Assembly (NCBI GenBank): GCA_025463465.1
Contig: JAODAO010000361.1
Location: 1 to 32,734, forward strand
Source of the DNA: Glaciihabitans sp.
GTDB taxonomy: Bacteria; Actinomycetota; Actinomycetes; Actinomycetales; Microbacteriaceae
DNA: 32,734 nt
Reading direction: 5' to 3'
A program made the position numbers and the translations under genes. Shown here one piece after another: positions 6,388-15,385 of this stretch; the stretch's first letter is position 1, and every line of letters begins with the position of its first letter. Under the pieces are notes generated by a model. The model did not search any database. It had not been told where the DNA came from and saw only the letters and a list, made by a program, of their open reading frames with translations.

Positions 6388-9300
6388 TCAGCGCTCCAGC
6401 GAGTTCCTCCAGAGGGCAACAAGCTCCGTTTCGTTGAAAATTCGCTCCGGTCGAATAACGGCGTCATCCGACACGTAGTAGAACACGGCGTCGATTACCT
6501 CGGGGTCGATTCCGCGCCACCTGGCGTACGCCAGGCGATAGAGCGCGAGTTGCAGTTGTTTGTCCTCGAGGTCTTTCGCATCGCGGGGTGCTTTACCCGT
6601 TTTCCAGTCCACGACCTCGTAGCGCTCGCCATCGAAGTAGACGGCGTCGATCTTGCACACGATGATCTGACCGTCGAGGATCAGGTGGATCTCCCGTTCG
6701 ACTTCGACGGGAGCACGCGAGGCCCACGGCGACCGCTCGAAGGTTTCCTGGAGGCGCACAAGTTCCTCATCATCCACCGGTGCGTCGACGGCATCCATCT
6801 CGGTGCTGATGGTGTCGAGCTCTTCCGCGGTACCGCCGACGCCGTAGCGCTGCTCAACCCAGCTGTGAAACAGGGTGCCAAGCCGGGTCGCCCGGTACGG
6901 CTTCTCCGGCATGGGCCTGCGCAGCGACGCAGCCACTCGCGCGGGATCGGTGACAAAGTCTTTGAACCGCGACGCGGGCACACGGCTGGGCATATCGACC
7001 GTTGTTGTCGCGTGCAGCCGGTTGTCACGTTCGGCCAGCAGGAGGTCGAGTTCGATCTCCCACCGGCCGGTGTCGGTGGGATCGGCTTCCCGAACGGCAG
7101 CTGCTGCAGCTTCCACCCGCGCCCGTCGTACTCCCAGTGGGTCCATGGGCCACGTAATCGTGTTCGACTCCTCGCCCAGCGGGTTCTCTTCGTCGTCCGG
7201 GGTCTCTTTGACCGGCGCGATGACGCCGGCGGCGGCGAGCTCGCGAAGGAACGGGCTGGGGCCCCGCGGTTTCGATTGACCGGCCCAGAATGACCCGCTG
7301 AGGTGAAGCTGGTGCCTGGCACGGGTCACCGCCACATACGCGAGACGGCGTTCTTCCAGGATGTGCCTGTGCTGCACTTTCTCCATAAATTCGGCGCGGC
7401 GATCGAGTAGGTCCTTCCGGCTCTCCCCGGCTTCCCAATCGAATTCTGGTAATTCGGGCGCGTCACCGCGGAACGGCCATGGCAGTTCACCAAAAGACAG
7501 CCAGCCGCCGAACCCCTGGAGTGGTTTCCCCGGCATCTCGTCTTCAACCCACCGGGGCACTACGACCAGGTCCCATTCGAGTCCCTTTGACCCGTGGACG
7601 GTTAGGAGCTGGACAGTTCCGGGTTCGGCTTCCTCTGGCCGGGGCGCCAGGCCATCGCGCCATTCGGCCTCCTTCAACCAGCTGAGGAACCCGCCGAGGG
7701 TTGAGCTGTCGTCGACGGTGAGGTACCCGTTCAGCGCATCGAAGAAGGCTTCCATGTTCGCCCCGCCCAGGGAACGGTAGTCGTTGGCGACAACTTCGAT
7801 ATCGAGCAGCAGTTCCTGCTCGACCAGCGTTACGAAGTCGAGGAGGTCCAGGCCGCCGCGGGACCGGAGGCGGGCGAAGATGCGGCCGGCGTCCCTCAGG
7901 CGTTCCAGCCCGATGGGGCTGAATCCCGCGAGCTGGCCGTGATCCGGTCGCGCATTCGCTAAGAAGTCGAGGGCGTCGACCACGGAGCCTCCTTCACCTT
8001 CAGCGACGGACGACCGCAACGTTTGGCGGACGTCATCGTCCAACGGCTGTTGCGCGTAGTCGCGGTCGCGAAGCCACGATCCAACCCGATGCAACGCCCG
8101 CAGGTCGCGCACCCCGATGCGCCAGCGGGAGCCAGCGAGCAACCTGATGAGTTCGCTGCCCGCTGTGGGGTCGTGGATCACCCGCAGGGCGCTCACGAGG
8201 TCGGCGATTTCCGGTTCCGCCATCAGCCCGCCGACACCGAGCACGTGGAAGGGAACGTCATGGTTGCGCAGGGCTTCGATGAAGTATTTCTGGCTTTTGC
8301 GGGTGCGGAACAACATTGCCGCGGTGGGCAGCTTGTCGCCCACGATGCGTTCTTTCAGCCAGAGCGCCGCTGCGTCGGCCTCGTCCAGGACCGTTTCGGA
8401 TATGGCGACCCGCACAGGAAAGTCGCTGGCCACCGGCCCGGCAACCAGTCGCTCCACCCGAACCCGCGTCTCCGGAATCAACGGCTCGACCAGCGCGTTG
8501 GCCACGGCGAGGATGTGGTGCCCGTTTCGCCAGCTTGTTGTGAGGTTGAACTGCGCGACGGCGCCCCCACCGAACTGGTTGGCGAACTGTTCCAGGTTGG
8601 CGGCGCTGGCTCCACGCCAGCCGTAAATGGACTGGTTGGGATCCCCCACCGCCATCACCGGATGATGTGCGAACAGTTCCGACAGCAGCCATGTCTGCAC
8701 GACGGAGGTGTCCTGGTATTCGTCAAGCAGGACCACCCGGTATCGGTTGCGGAGGTCACCGGACACGGCGGGCACCTTGCGCACGATCTCGAGAGCGAGC
8801 GCGACCTGGTCGGAGTACTCCACAAATCCGCGCCGGAACTTTGCCTCCGAGAATTGTCCGGCGAGGTCCAGCAGGACGTCGAGGCTGCCGACCGTTGAGA
8901 CGAGTTCACTGACGGCGGGGTATTGGCCCCGGCCGCCAAGGGGAAGGTCCGCAATTGCAGTGAACTGCGAGACGAATCCGTGGACGTCGGCGGGGTCGAC
9001 GATGTTCTCGCTGAGCGCATGGCTGAGGGACAGCACGGCCTTGGTGATGACGTCGACATTTTTTCCCAGGTCGGGGAGGCGGTCGTCGCTGCTGGCGACA
9101 ACCAGCGAGCGGGCCAGCTGCCAGGCCGATGCCTCGCCCAGCACGTCGCCGTCACTCTCCCGTCCCAGCAGGATGGCGTGGTCACGGTAGATCGTGTTGG
9201 CAAACGAGTTGTAGGTTGCAACCACCGGGGCCTCGAAGCTGTCGTAGTCGCCGGGGACGAGCCCCTGCGCGGAGAGCTGCTCGATTCGTTCCCTGATGCG

Positions 9301-9609
9301 GGTTGCGAGTTCCCCGGCGGCCTTACGCGTGAATGTGAGGCCGAGGATCTCGCCGGCGCGCACGTGGCCGTTGGCGAGCAGCCAGAGGACACGGTTGGCC
9401 ATCGTCTCGGTTTTACCGCTCCCGGCGCCCGCCACGACCAAAGCGGGGGTCAGTGGCGCTTCGATGACAGCTCGTTGCTGATCCGTCGGACGGAATTGGC
9501 CGAGCGCATCGGCGATTTCGTAGGCACTGATGACCCTTGTGGCCACGTCAGGCTTCCATGGTTGTTCTTCCCGATCGCCGGCGGTCGGTTTATTGCGGGT
9601 GTCAATCAC
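6388..9609 (-). CDS. adnB: AdnB: helicase-nuclease subunit of the AdnAB recombination machine
   Basis: A UvrD/AddA-like protein of about 1073 residues with an N-terminal SF1A motor and a C-terminal RecB-like nuclease. Motor motifs are RPTDQQRAVI, Walker A VVAGAGSGKTETM, GLTFTRKAAGEL, Walker B VVLLDEYQDTS, GDPNQSIYGWRGAS, LLTVHGSKGLEWDLVVVPR and RRLAYVAVTRAR. The nuclease motif is CKIDAVYFDG...YEVVDWKTG followed by QLQLALYRLAY near residue 1000. The ETM after the P-loop and the complete motor distinguish AdnB from AdnA. In mycobacteria AdnAB resects double-strand breaks. The start is uncertain. The chosen GTG (9607-9609) overlaps the adnA stop by eight bases. The frame stays open upstream to 9639, and a GTG near 9545 would give a product like that of mycobacteria. 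Confidence 0.9.
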   Translation of the reverse strand: MIDTRNKPTAGDREEQPWKPDVATRVISAYEIADALGQFRPTDQQRAVIEAPLTPALVVAGAGSGKTETMANRVLWLLANGHVRAGEILGLTFTRKAAGELATRIRERIEQLSAQGLVPGDYDSFEAPVVATYNSFANTIYRDHAILLGRESDGDVLGEASAWQLARSLVVASSDDRLPDLGKNVDVITKAVLSLSHALSENIVDPADVHGFVSQFTAIADLPLGGRGQYPAVSELVSTVGSLDVLLDLAGQFSEAKFRRGFVEYSDQVALALEIVRKVPAVSGDLRNRYRVVLLDEYQDTSVVQTWLLSELFAHHPVMAVGDPNQSIYGWRGASAANLEQFANQFGGGAVAQFNLTTSWRNGHHILAVANALVEPLIPETRVRVERLVAGPVASDFPVRVAISETVLDEADAAALWLKERIVGDKLPTAAMLFRTRKSQKYFIEALRNHDVPFHVLGVGGLMAEPEIADLVSALRVIHDPTAGSELIRLLAGSRWRIGVRDLRALHRVGSWLRDRDYAQQPLDDDVRQTLRSSVAEGEGGSVVDALDFLANARPDHGQLAGFSPIGLERLRDAGRIFARLRSRGGLDLLDFVTLVEQELLLDIEVVANDYRSLGGANMEAFFDALNGYLTVDDSSTLGGFLSWLKEAEWRDGLAPRPEEAEPGTVQLLTVHGSKGLEWDLVVVPRWVEDEMPGKPLQGFGGWLSFGELPWPFRGDAPELPEFDWEAGESRKDLLDRRAEFMEKVQHRHILEERRLAYVAVTRARHQLHLSGSFWAGQSKPRGPSPFLRELAAAGVIAPVKETPDDEENPLGEESNTITWPMDPLGVRRARVEAAAAAVREADPTDTGRWEIELDLLLAERDNRLHATTTVDMPSRVPASRFKDFVTDPARVAASLRRPMPEKPYRATRLGTLFHSWVEQRYGVGGTAEELDTISTEMDAVDAPVDDEELVRLQETFERSPWASRAPVEVEREIHLILDGQIIVCKIDAVYFDGERYEVVDWKTGKAPRDAKDLEDKQLQLALYRLAYARWRGIDPEVIDAVFYYVSDDAVIRPERIFNETELVALWRNSLER

Positions 9610-12600
9610 TCGATACCGCCCGAACCCGGTGAATTGCAAGGTTCGTGGAGCCTCCTGGGCCCCATTTGCTCAGTTCGATAGCGCCCTCGAATTCTGCCTG
9701 GGCCATTGCTTCGGCTGCCAGGCGGATGCGCACCCGCAGCGCTTCGAGTTGCTCATCATCGAGTGGCGGTTGCTCCCCCTCGCGGTAGAGCTTCGAGCGA
9801 ATACCTTTTTTGACATACAGAAGTTTCGCTCCCCCGGAATGATGCGGCCCGAGCGGGTTAAGGACGTCGTCGAGGACACCCTCCGCGTAGGCAAGCTGAT
9901 AGGCGCCGAGCTGCGGGTGCACGTTAATAGTGTCTTGATTGGTGATGGCAGATCCCGTCTTCAGGTCAACGATCGACACCGCCCCGTCCGCATCTCGCTC
10001 GACCCGGTCGATCGAGCCGTTCACCGTCGCCTTGCCGATCGTCAGCGCGAACCGTCGCTCAGCGCCCACCAGGGTTTTTCCGTCGCGCTGGAAGTCCGCG
10101 AGATATTCGGCGATGCCGGCGGCCAGCACCCGCGCTGCCCGCTTTTGGCTCTCCTGCATCCACGGCGACTCGAACAGCAATTCACTCCAGCGGGATTCCA
10201 CCGATGCCCACAGCGCGTCGATACCGGGGTCGGGTGCCGTTTCCATGGCCCAGTGCAGGATTGTGCCCATTCCCATTGCGGTGGAGGATTCCGACCCGGC
10301 AACCGTCTCGATGAACCAGTCCAGCGGCGACTCCTCGAACTTCTCGAGTCGTGACGGTGATACGGGCACCTGCTCGTCGTCGGCGAACATCGGTTCCATT
10401 GTGGATGGCTCGAGCAGTCCGTGCCAGTCGGCCGGGTCCGCTCCGGGGACACGTTCGCGCGCGAGCCTGGCGAGCGCCGAGGCGGCGGCGGCACGGTCGG
10501 CCACGCCCCGGTCACCGCTGAAACGTCGGGTCACGGAGTTGTAGGTGCCCGTGGTCGTTTCCGCGGAAACCGATTGGACTAATTCGCGACGCAGTCGCCC
10601 GGTGAGTCCACGCAACGACATCGGCTGGACGGCGGACGTGTCTACGGTTGGCGAGCCATCGGGTGCGAGGGTGAGGAAAACGCTCGGCGCTTCGTCCTCG
10701 TTTGCAACGCAGGCGAGAATCACCCGACGTCGTGCGCGGGAAATCGCGAGGGCAAACATTCGCAGTTCGTCTCCGAGGACGAGTTTGCGCTCGTCGAGGG
10801 TCGCGCTATCGATTCCCGCGACCACCCGGACGAGTTCCTGTGGTCCCAGCAGGGAGCCTCGAAGTCTCAGGTTCGGCCAGGAACCGTCTTGCAGGTTGGC
10901 AACCACCACTACCTCGAACTCGAGCCCCACCGTGCCGGAAGGTGTTGCCACGAGCACGGCTTCGTCGTTGGGCTGCGGCGAGAGGGTGTCTTCGGGTACC
11001 TCGGCGTCGAGGACGGCGTCGAGGAACACGCTGGCAGGCGTCGTGGGCTGGCGCTCCACAAATCGCTTCGCTGCGGTGAACAGGGCAAGCACTCCGTCGA
11101 GGTTGGAATTGGCCTCTGCCGCGGTGATGCCCGCACTGAGTGCCTGTTCAAACCACACATCGGCAAGACCACTGCGTTCCCAGGCGAGCCACAACAGTTC
11201 CTCAATGGTGCCTCCGTTATGGGACAACTCGAGAAGGACAGCGAGCGTCTTGGCCATCCGGTCGGCGTTACGGCCTACCCGGTGGTCGATCATTGAGAAC
11301 CGTCCCGGCGCCGACAGGCCGTCGACCAGCAGTTCGTCGCTTGATCTGGTCCCGCCCCCGGCGATTTCTTCGGCCCTGAGCGCGAGACGCAGCCGTCGAA
11401 GAGACAGCCGGTCCAGCCCCCCGAAGGGGCCCAACAATAGTTCGGACGCCAACTCCGGGGTGAGGGGAGAACGTCCAGCGCCGACATCCACCAGGGTGAG
11501 TAGCGCCCGCGCGGCGCGGTCGTCCCGCAGCGCGGTCGAACCGACGGACGTCCGCGCGGGGACCTCGGCAAGCGACAGTGCGCGTCGGATGCCCGCGATC
11601 TGCGCACCGCTGCGCACCACCACCGCCATCCGGTTCCACGGCACACCACCGATCAGGTGTTCTTCCCGCAGCTGGCGTGCGACAGCAGTCCACTGGCGGG
11701 CCGGCGAGGTGGCGTTGATGATCTTGACCCGATCGGGGAGGTCAGGACCGATGACTGTCGCGGATCTTTGCGCTCCGGCTGCTGCCGTGCCGATACGTTC
11801 GGTGACCGCGGCGGTGAACCCTCGAAGGGTGGGTCCCTGGCGATGCACGGTGTTGAGGATAAGCGTCTTCAACCCAGGATCCCCGAGAACACTCGACAGC
11901 CGACCGAGCGCGTCCGGTTCACCACCGCGAAAGGCGTTGGCGGCGACATCGGGATCGCCGAGGGCGATAACGGATACCCCGCGCGCGACGAGGGCACGGA
12001 GGATTGCCATCGTTGACTCGGTCGATTCCTGCAGGTCGTCGATCACTACGAGCCGGAGGCGTTCGACCCTGTCGCCCGGGCTGTCCGACGCGATAGCGGC
12101 CACCGCAAACCGTGCCAGTTCAGCGGAATCCATCTGGTTTCCGCGATAGTTGCCCACCACCTGGTGGTATTCATCAATGAAGTCGGCCGCGGCCACCCAT
12201 TCCGGGTGCGCGGGTTGCCCTCCGCCGCCGGGCTGTCTCCCCAGCGCCCGGAGTTGCGAGGTGCTGACGTCGAACTCGGTCGCCCGCATCATGAGTTCAC
12301 GCAGCTCGGTGCGGAACCCCCGCAACCGCCGGACGTCTGGACCTAAGATCTCAGGCCATTGCGGTCCACGCCCCTCCTCGGCTTGGCCGGCAAGAAGCTG
12401 GGCGATATCACTATCCTGCTCACCACCGGTCACCAGTCGCGGCGGGTCGACCTCGGCAAGTTTGGCTGCCGTGCCCACGATCTCGAAGGCGAGGGAATTC
12501 ACGGTGCGGGCCAATGGACCGTTTGTCGCCATCCCGAGGCGAAGCGCGAGGGCATCACGCAGCTTGGTGGCAGACCCACGGGTGGGGGTGAGCGCGACGA

Positions 12601-12805
12601 TCTCGTCCGGAGAGTAACCCCGGTTGAGAACCCGGTCGGCGATCACCTCGATCAGAGTGGTGGTCTTGCCGGTACCGGGGGCACCGATGACGGCAGCGCA
12701 GCTGGAGTCGTCGAGGGCGACCACGGCAGCCTGGGACGGGTCGAGCGCCGGTACGGTGCGGCCCTCGCCGACCGGTAATACCCGCTGGAACCCCTCGATG
12801 GCCAT
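9602..12805 (-). CDS. adnA: AdnA: helicase-nuclease subunit of the AdnAB recombination machine
   Basis: A 1067-residue UvrD/AddB-like partner of AdnB. Near the N-terminus are LDPSQAAVVAL and Walker A VIGAPGTGKTTTL. The Walker B region reads LVVIDDLQEST, less canonical than the DExx of AdnB. Motif VI is FALAISRARRRV. The C-terminal RecB-family nuclease reads VNGSIDRVERDADG...SIVDLKTGSA near residues 925-950, with the catalytic Asp and Lys present, followed by QLGAYQLAYAEG. AdnA and AdnB are expected to form a heterodimer with two nuclease sites. The genes overlap by at least eight bases, so co-translation is likely. The start is the ATG at 12803-12805, with TAGTTT six bases upstream, suggesting a leaderless transcript that covers adnA-adnB. 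The order matches Rv3202c-Rv3201c (recalled). Confidence 0.9.
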   Translation of the reverse strand: MAIEGFQRVLPVGEGRTVPALDPSQAAVVALDDSSCAAVIGAPGTGKTTTLIEVIADRVLNRGYSPDEIVALTPTRGSATKLRDALALRLGMATNGPLARTVNSLAFEIVGTAAKLAEVDPPRLVTGGEQDSDIAQLLAGQAEEGRGPQWPEILGPDVRRLRGFRTELRELMMRATEFDVSTSQLRALGRQPGGGGQPAHPEWVAAADFIDEYHQVVGNYRGNQMDSAELARFAVAAIASDSPGDRVERLRLVVIDDLQESTESTMAILRALVARGVSVIALGDPDVAANAFRGGEPDALGRLSSVLGDPGLKTLILNTVHRQGPTLRGFTAAVTERIGTAAAGAQRSATVIGPDLPDRVKIINATSPARQWTAVARQLREEHLIGGVPWNRMAVVVRSGAQIAGIRRALSLAEVPARTSVGSTALRDDRAARALLTLVDVGAGRSPLTPELASELLLGPFGGLDRLSLRRLRLALRAEEIAGGGTRSSDELLVDGLSAPGRFSMIDHRVGRNADRMAKTLAVLLELSHNGGTIEELLWLAWERSGLADVWFEQALSAGITAAEANSNLDGVLALFTAAKRFVERQPTTPASVFLDAVLDAEVPEDTLSPQPNDEAVLVATPSGTVGLEFEVVVVANLQDGSWPNLRLRGSLLGPQELVRVVAGIDSATLDERKLVLGDELRMFALAISRARRRVILACVANEDEAPSVFLTLAPDGSPTVDTSAVQPMSLRGLTGRLRRELVQSVSAETTTGTYNSVTRRFSGDRGVADRAAAASALARLARERVPGADPADWHGLLEPSTMEPMFADDEQVPVSPSRLEKFEESPLDWFIETVAGSESSTAMGMGTILHWAMETAPDPGIDALWASVESRWSELLFESPWMQESQKRAARVLAAGIAEYLADFQRDGKTLVGAERRFALTIGKATVNGSIDRVERDADGAVSIVDLKTGSAITNQDTINVHPQLGAYQLAYAEGVLDDVLNPLGPHHSGGAKLLYVKKGIRSKLYREGEQPPLDDEQLEALRVRIRLAAEAMAQAEFEGAIELSKWGPGGSTNLAIHRVRAVSSD

Positions 12806-12811
12806 AGTCCA

Positions 12812-12817
12812 AAACTA
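12812..12817 (-). promoter_or_regulatory. -10 hexamer TAGTTT, leaderless adnA
   Basis: TAGTTT on the minus strand ends six bases before the adnA ATG, and no Shine-Dalgarno sequence is present. It lies in the 108-base region shared with the divergent DUF3107 promoter. Confidence 0.45.
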
Positions 12818-12901
12818 ACGGAGACCGCCGACATAAGTGACCGCGGCTCAGACAGTTTCTGCCTACAGTGAACGCGGACCGACGGCCGCTGGTAACTGTC
12901 G

Positions 12902-12907
12902 TAATCT
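12902..12907 (+). promoter_or_regulatory. -10 hexamer TAATCT, leaderless DUF3107 gene
   Basis: TAATCT ends six bases before the GTG at 12914. This spacing favours the GTG as the first transcribed codon. No good -35 is visible. Confidence 0.45.
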
Positions 12908-12913
12908 TTAGCC

Positions 12914-13138
12914 GTGGACATTCGTATCGGTATCGCCAATAGCCCCCGTGAAATCAACTTCGAGACCTCGCAGTCCGCTGCGGACATTGAAAAGGTGATT
13001 GCCGACGCCCTTGAGGCCGACAGCAAGTTCATCAAGCTCTCCGACGACAAGGGAAAGGTGTACATCGTTCCCGTTGTCTCGTTCTCTTACATCGAGGTCG
13101 GCTCCGAGCAGTCGCGTCGCGTGGGCTTCGTCGCCTAA
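12914..13138 (+). CDS. DUF3107 family small protein
   Basis: A 74-residue protein beginning MDIRIGIANSPREINFE and ending RVGFVA, matching the actinobacterial DUF3107 family (Rv3208A/TB9.4 in M. tuberculosis, recalled). It is soluble and mixed alpha/beta, with the conserved pattern IRIGIANSPREI, then an acidic helix (ADIEKVIADALEA), then KGKVYIVPVVSFSYIEVG. Function is unknown. The GTG start is supported by TAATCT six bases upstream. The next gene begins two bases after its stop, so the two are probably one operon. Confidence 0.85.
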   Translation: MDIRIGIANSPREINFETSQSAADIEKVIADALEADSKFIKLSDDKGKVYIVPVVSFSYIEVGSEQSRRVGFVA

Positions 13139-13140
13139 CT

Positions 13141-13431
13141 ATGGAACTCCTCTTCGTCACGATCATCGGACTCGCCATCGGGTTCGCGGTGGGCTACGTT
13201 GCCCCGGGCCGCGAAACGTATGGCAGCCTGCTGACACCCGCCGTCTCGGCGGCCGTGACGGCTGTTGTCTGGGTTGGGCTCGTATGGCTCGGCTGGACAT
13301 TTGATGGTGGATGGATCTGGTTGGTCAGCCTTGTCGCAGGCGGTGCCGCCGCGGTCATTGTTGTTCTGACCCTTCCGCGTCGGCGTCGCGCTTCAGACGC
13401 TGCCCTGCTTGCACAACTATCGAAAGCGTAG
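13141..13431 (+). CDS. Small membrane protein, three predicted helices
   Basis: A 96-residue protein with hydrophobic stretches at about 3-22 (LLFVTIIGLAIGFAVGYVAP), 32-53 (TPAVSAAVTAVVWVGLVWLGW) and 58-78 (IWLVSLVAGGAAAVIVVLTL), then a basic RRRR tail. Arg-rich residues after the last helix suggest a cytoplasmic C-terminus. It starts two bases after the DUF3107 stop and is followed by a strong terminator, so it is the last gene of that operon. In mycobacteria the equivalent place is taken by Rv3209, also a membrane protein (recalled), but I cannot show homology. Function is unknown. Confidence 0.75.
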   Translation: MELLFVTIIGLAIGFAVGYVAPGRETYGSLLTPAVSAAVTAVVWVGLVWLGWTFDGGWIWLVSLVAGGAAAVIVVLTLPRRRRASDAALLAQLSKA

Positions 13432-13475
13432 ATTTCGCACGCTAGGCGCGGCGGCGCACAACAGCGTTAACAGAT

Positions 13476-13511
13476 GGATGCCGGTTCAACACTGAACCGG
13501 CATCCTTTTTG
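13476..13511 (+). terminator. Strong rho-independent terminator after the DUF3107 operon
   Basis: A perfect 13-bp stem, GGATGCCGGTTCA (13476-13488) with TGAACCGGCATCC (13493-13505), has a four-base loop and is followed by TTTTT. Confidence 0.92.
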
Positions 13512-13529
13512 TCTCTGCTGTGCCAGTAG

Positions 13530-14246
13530 TCAGGCAGTGAGGCCGAGGGTGTCCATACGGCGGGTGTGTGCTGCGATCAGTTCGGTGAATACCGGTTCAA
13601 TGCGAGCCTCGTCGGTGTCGTGGTTGTCCGATGTCGCGAGGGCAGAACGTGCGACAAGCATGGTGTCACCCACCAGGCGACGCCCCCACATGGCCAGGCG
13701 AGAGGCAAGGCGTGGGTTCGCGGCAATCGCGGCGAGCAGCTCGCCCGCGATCATCGCCTCCCCCGATGGGGTGCGCATGATGGTGGATACGCGGGTCGCG
13801 GTCTCGCCGGGAAGACCTGCCGCGAGACGCATAAAGAAGTCGTCGAGGAATCCCGCTGTCACGTAGCAGCTGGTCAGCGATTCGAACCAATCGGATCCCT
13901 GGGTCATGCGCTGGAAACGGTCAATCGCCGGGCGGTTGGAATCCATCACCTCCGAGGGGACGAGGTTGATCCGCTCGATCTCGGCGGTGAGAGCGTGGTG
14001 TTTCGCCAGCGACAAGGCGGCAGCGCCGCTGATGACGGCTTTGGCCTCCGTGGTGGGGGCCGTCGCCATGGCGCGGCTGAGGTTCTCGAAGATCGTGAGC
14101 TGCAGGTAGGCGGCCTGGCCGAGGAACGTTGCCGTCTCGGGGGTCAACTCCGCCAGATCGACTTTTGTTGTCGCCTCATCAGAGTTACGCAGACGCAGAC
14201 GGGGCACTTCAACGCGCGCGCCCTTGCGCCAGAACCAGTTCACCAC
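13530..14246 (-). CDS. Ferritin-like fold protein (MiaE_2-type)
   Basis: A 238-residue, all-alpha soluble protein resembling the actinobacterial ferritin-like family (Rv3210c type, recalled), related in fold to the tRNA hydroxylase MiaE. Helical segments carry the family pattern FLGQAAYLQLTIFENLSRAM (about 41-60), AALSLAKHHALTAEIERI, WFESLTSCYVTAGFLDDFF and GEAMIAGELLAAIAANPRL. Candidate metal ligands are E in IFENL, the KHH/E pair, D in GFLDDFF and E in AGELLAA. Substrate is unknown. The start is the GTG at 14244-14246, with TAAACT six bases upstream. The gene converges with the DUF3107 operon across the 13476-13511 terminator. Next to it, going right, is the three-paralogue cluster not found at this place in mycobacteria. 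Confidence 0.75.
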   Translation of the reverse strand: MVNWFWRKGARVEVPRLRLRNSDEATTKVDLAELTPETATFLGQAAYLQLTIFENLSRAMATAPTTEAKAVISGAAALSLAKHHALTAEIERINLVPSEVMDSNRPAIDRFQRMTQGSDWFESLTSCYVTAGFLDDFFMRLAAGLPGETATRVSTIMRTPSGEAMIAGELLAAIAANPRLASRLAMWGRRLVGDTMLVARSALATSDNHDTDEARIEPVFTELIAAHTRRMDTLGLTA

Positions 14247-14252
14247 GTCGCT

Positions 14253-14258
14253 AGTTTA
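14253..14258 (-). promoter_or_regulatory. -10 hexamer TAAACT, leaderless ferritin-like gene
   Basis: TAAACT on the minus strand ends six bases before the GTG at 14246. It favours this GTG over the next codon, which is also GTG. Confidence 0.42.
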
Positions 14259-14266
14259 GGTGAGAC

Positions 14267-14296
14267 AAAGGGCCGGTCGTGCAGACGACCGGCCCT
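14267..14296 (-). terminator. Terminator hairpin after the first 8-Cys paralogue
   Basis: A perfect 12-bp stem, AGGGCCGGTCGT with ACGACCGGCCCT, lies around a four-base loop 25 bases past the stop at 14322. On the minus strand only a short TT follows, so the U tract is weak although the stem is strong. Confidence 0.7.
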
Positions 14297-14321
14297 CTCC
14301 CCCTCTATTAGACGGGTTCGG

Positions 14322-15263
14322 CTAGAAAGTCACACCTGATTTTGTGACAACTTTCGTCCAGGGACCGGCCGGCACCTGGGCATTGTCGACAAACTGCCAC
14401 GACACCTTGTCGCTTTGGCCGTCCAGTTCTTTGAACCCCAGGCACGAGTTCAAAGCCGGTGAGACGTCCATCCCCGCGTTGTTGAACTGCTTCTGCGTTG
14501 GACGCGCGTCCGTTTTTCCGAAGACGTATTTCTTGTCGTGGTACAGGTCATCATGTGACGGGCCGGCATCCTCGACCTGGCCGTAACAGGTCTGCCCGTT
14601 GGGGCCAACGATGCGCACCCAGCGGTTCTTCATGTACGAGAACTCTTCGTCGTCGCAGTGGCCCTTGAACCCCGCGGCGTTGGCCCAGGGGATCACGGCG
14701 CAGCGTTGGTCGAATCCGGTTTCGTCGTTGAGATCGTCGTAGGGAAGGTCGAGGTAGAAGGGGTTCTCTTTCGGTGCCAGTCCGGTGGCGAAGTAGTTGT
14801 TTGCCTTCAGTCGCTTACTCGTCTCACAGCTGACGATCGTTTTGCCGCTGAACTTCGCGATTCCATCGCATCCACCGGTCGGCGAACCAGCGCAGCCCTC
14901 AGCGCTTGACGGCACCTTGTTTTTCGACACCCCCGACCAGTGCGCGGCCCACAGGCCGTCGTAGGTGGAACAGACCTGGCTGCCGTCCTCGAGATCGGCG
15001 TCGTAGATCTCGCCGACCCAGAAGGTCGTACTGACGATTTTTGTGTGCCAGGGATACGGCGACGACGCGTTGGCCTTCGCCGTGCCTGCGACGCCGGCGG
15101 CGGTCTGTGCGGGTGGAGCTGCGGACGCCCCGTTCGCGGAGAGCCCACCAAACACGGCGAGAATGGCCACAACCAGGAAACACAGCGCCGACTTAAACCA
15201 GCGGCGTTCAGCACCTCCCTGCCGCAATTTGGCATGGGGGTAGTACGTTTTGTCGTTCGACAC
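14322..15263 (-). CDS. Secreted 8-cysteine, double-psi-barrel-like protein (paralogue 1)
   Basis: A 313-residue exported protein. The start is the GTG at 15261-15263, because AAGAAGG lies five bases upstream. A TTG at 15335 only extends the frame. Residues 25-41 form a hydrophobic signal segment, and ANGASA-AP (43-50) fits signal peptidase I cleavage with no lipobox. The mature domain (last ~245 residues) has eight cysteines in fixed positions (QVCSTYD, GCAGSPTGGCDG, CET, QRCAV, HCDDEE, TCYG, SCLGF). It also has FWVGEI, ENPFYLDLPYDDLND, KNRWVRI, GQVEDAGP, YVFG, NNAGMDVSPAL and a C-terminal WQFVDNAQVPAGPW. The EDAGP...MDVSPAL pair resembles the NDRGP...IDLS pair of RlpA/expansin-like double-psi beta-barrels. 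That fold is my inference and activity is unknown. It is the last of three tandem paralogues and ends at a hairpin terminator. Confidence 0.72.
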   Translation of the reverse strand: MSNDKTYYPHAKLRQGGAERRWFKSALCFLVVAILAVFGGLSANGASAAPPAQTAAGVAGTAKANASSPYPWHTKIVSTTFWVGEIYDADLEDGSQVCSTYDGLWAAHWSGVSKNKVPSSAEGCAGSPTGGCDGIAKFSGKTIVSCETSKRLKANNYFATGLAPKENPFYLDLPYDDLNDETGFDQRCAVIPWANAAGFKGHCDDEEFSYMKNRWVRIVGPNGQTCYGQVEDAGPSHDDLYHDKKYVFGKTDARPTQKQFNNAGMDVSPALNSCLGFKELDGQSDKVSWQFVDNAQVPAGPWTKVVTKSGVTF

Positions 15264-15338
15264 GGAGACCTTCTTGGTGTGTGCGCGGCGCGATGGCCGG
15301 GGAATTTCAGCTGGCTCAGTGTCAGCTCGAATCAAGCG

Positions 15339-15360
15339 GCGGACCCGTTTTCGGGTCCGC
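15339..15360 (-). terminator. Hairpin between paralogues 2 and 1 (attenuator or partial terminator)
   Basis: A perfect 9-bp stem, GCGGACCCG with CGGGTCCGC, encloses TTTT 26 bases past the stop of paralogue 2. No U tract follows on the minus strand, so read-through into paralogue 1 is plausible. The hairpin may instead protect a processed mRNA end. Confidence 0.5.
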
Positions 15361-15385
15361 TGGCGGCAGCGGGAGGTTCGGGTGG

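Noticed and set aside
6388-12805. adnB and adnA as RecBCD or AddAB genes
   Set aside because: Both subunits carry a motor and a RecB-type nuclease in similar-sized proteins, in actinobacterial order beside nudC and uvrD2, which fits AdnAB.
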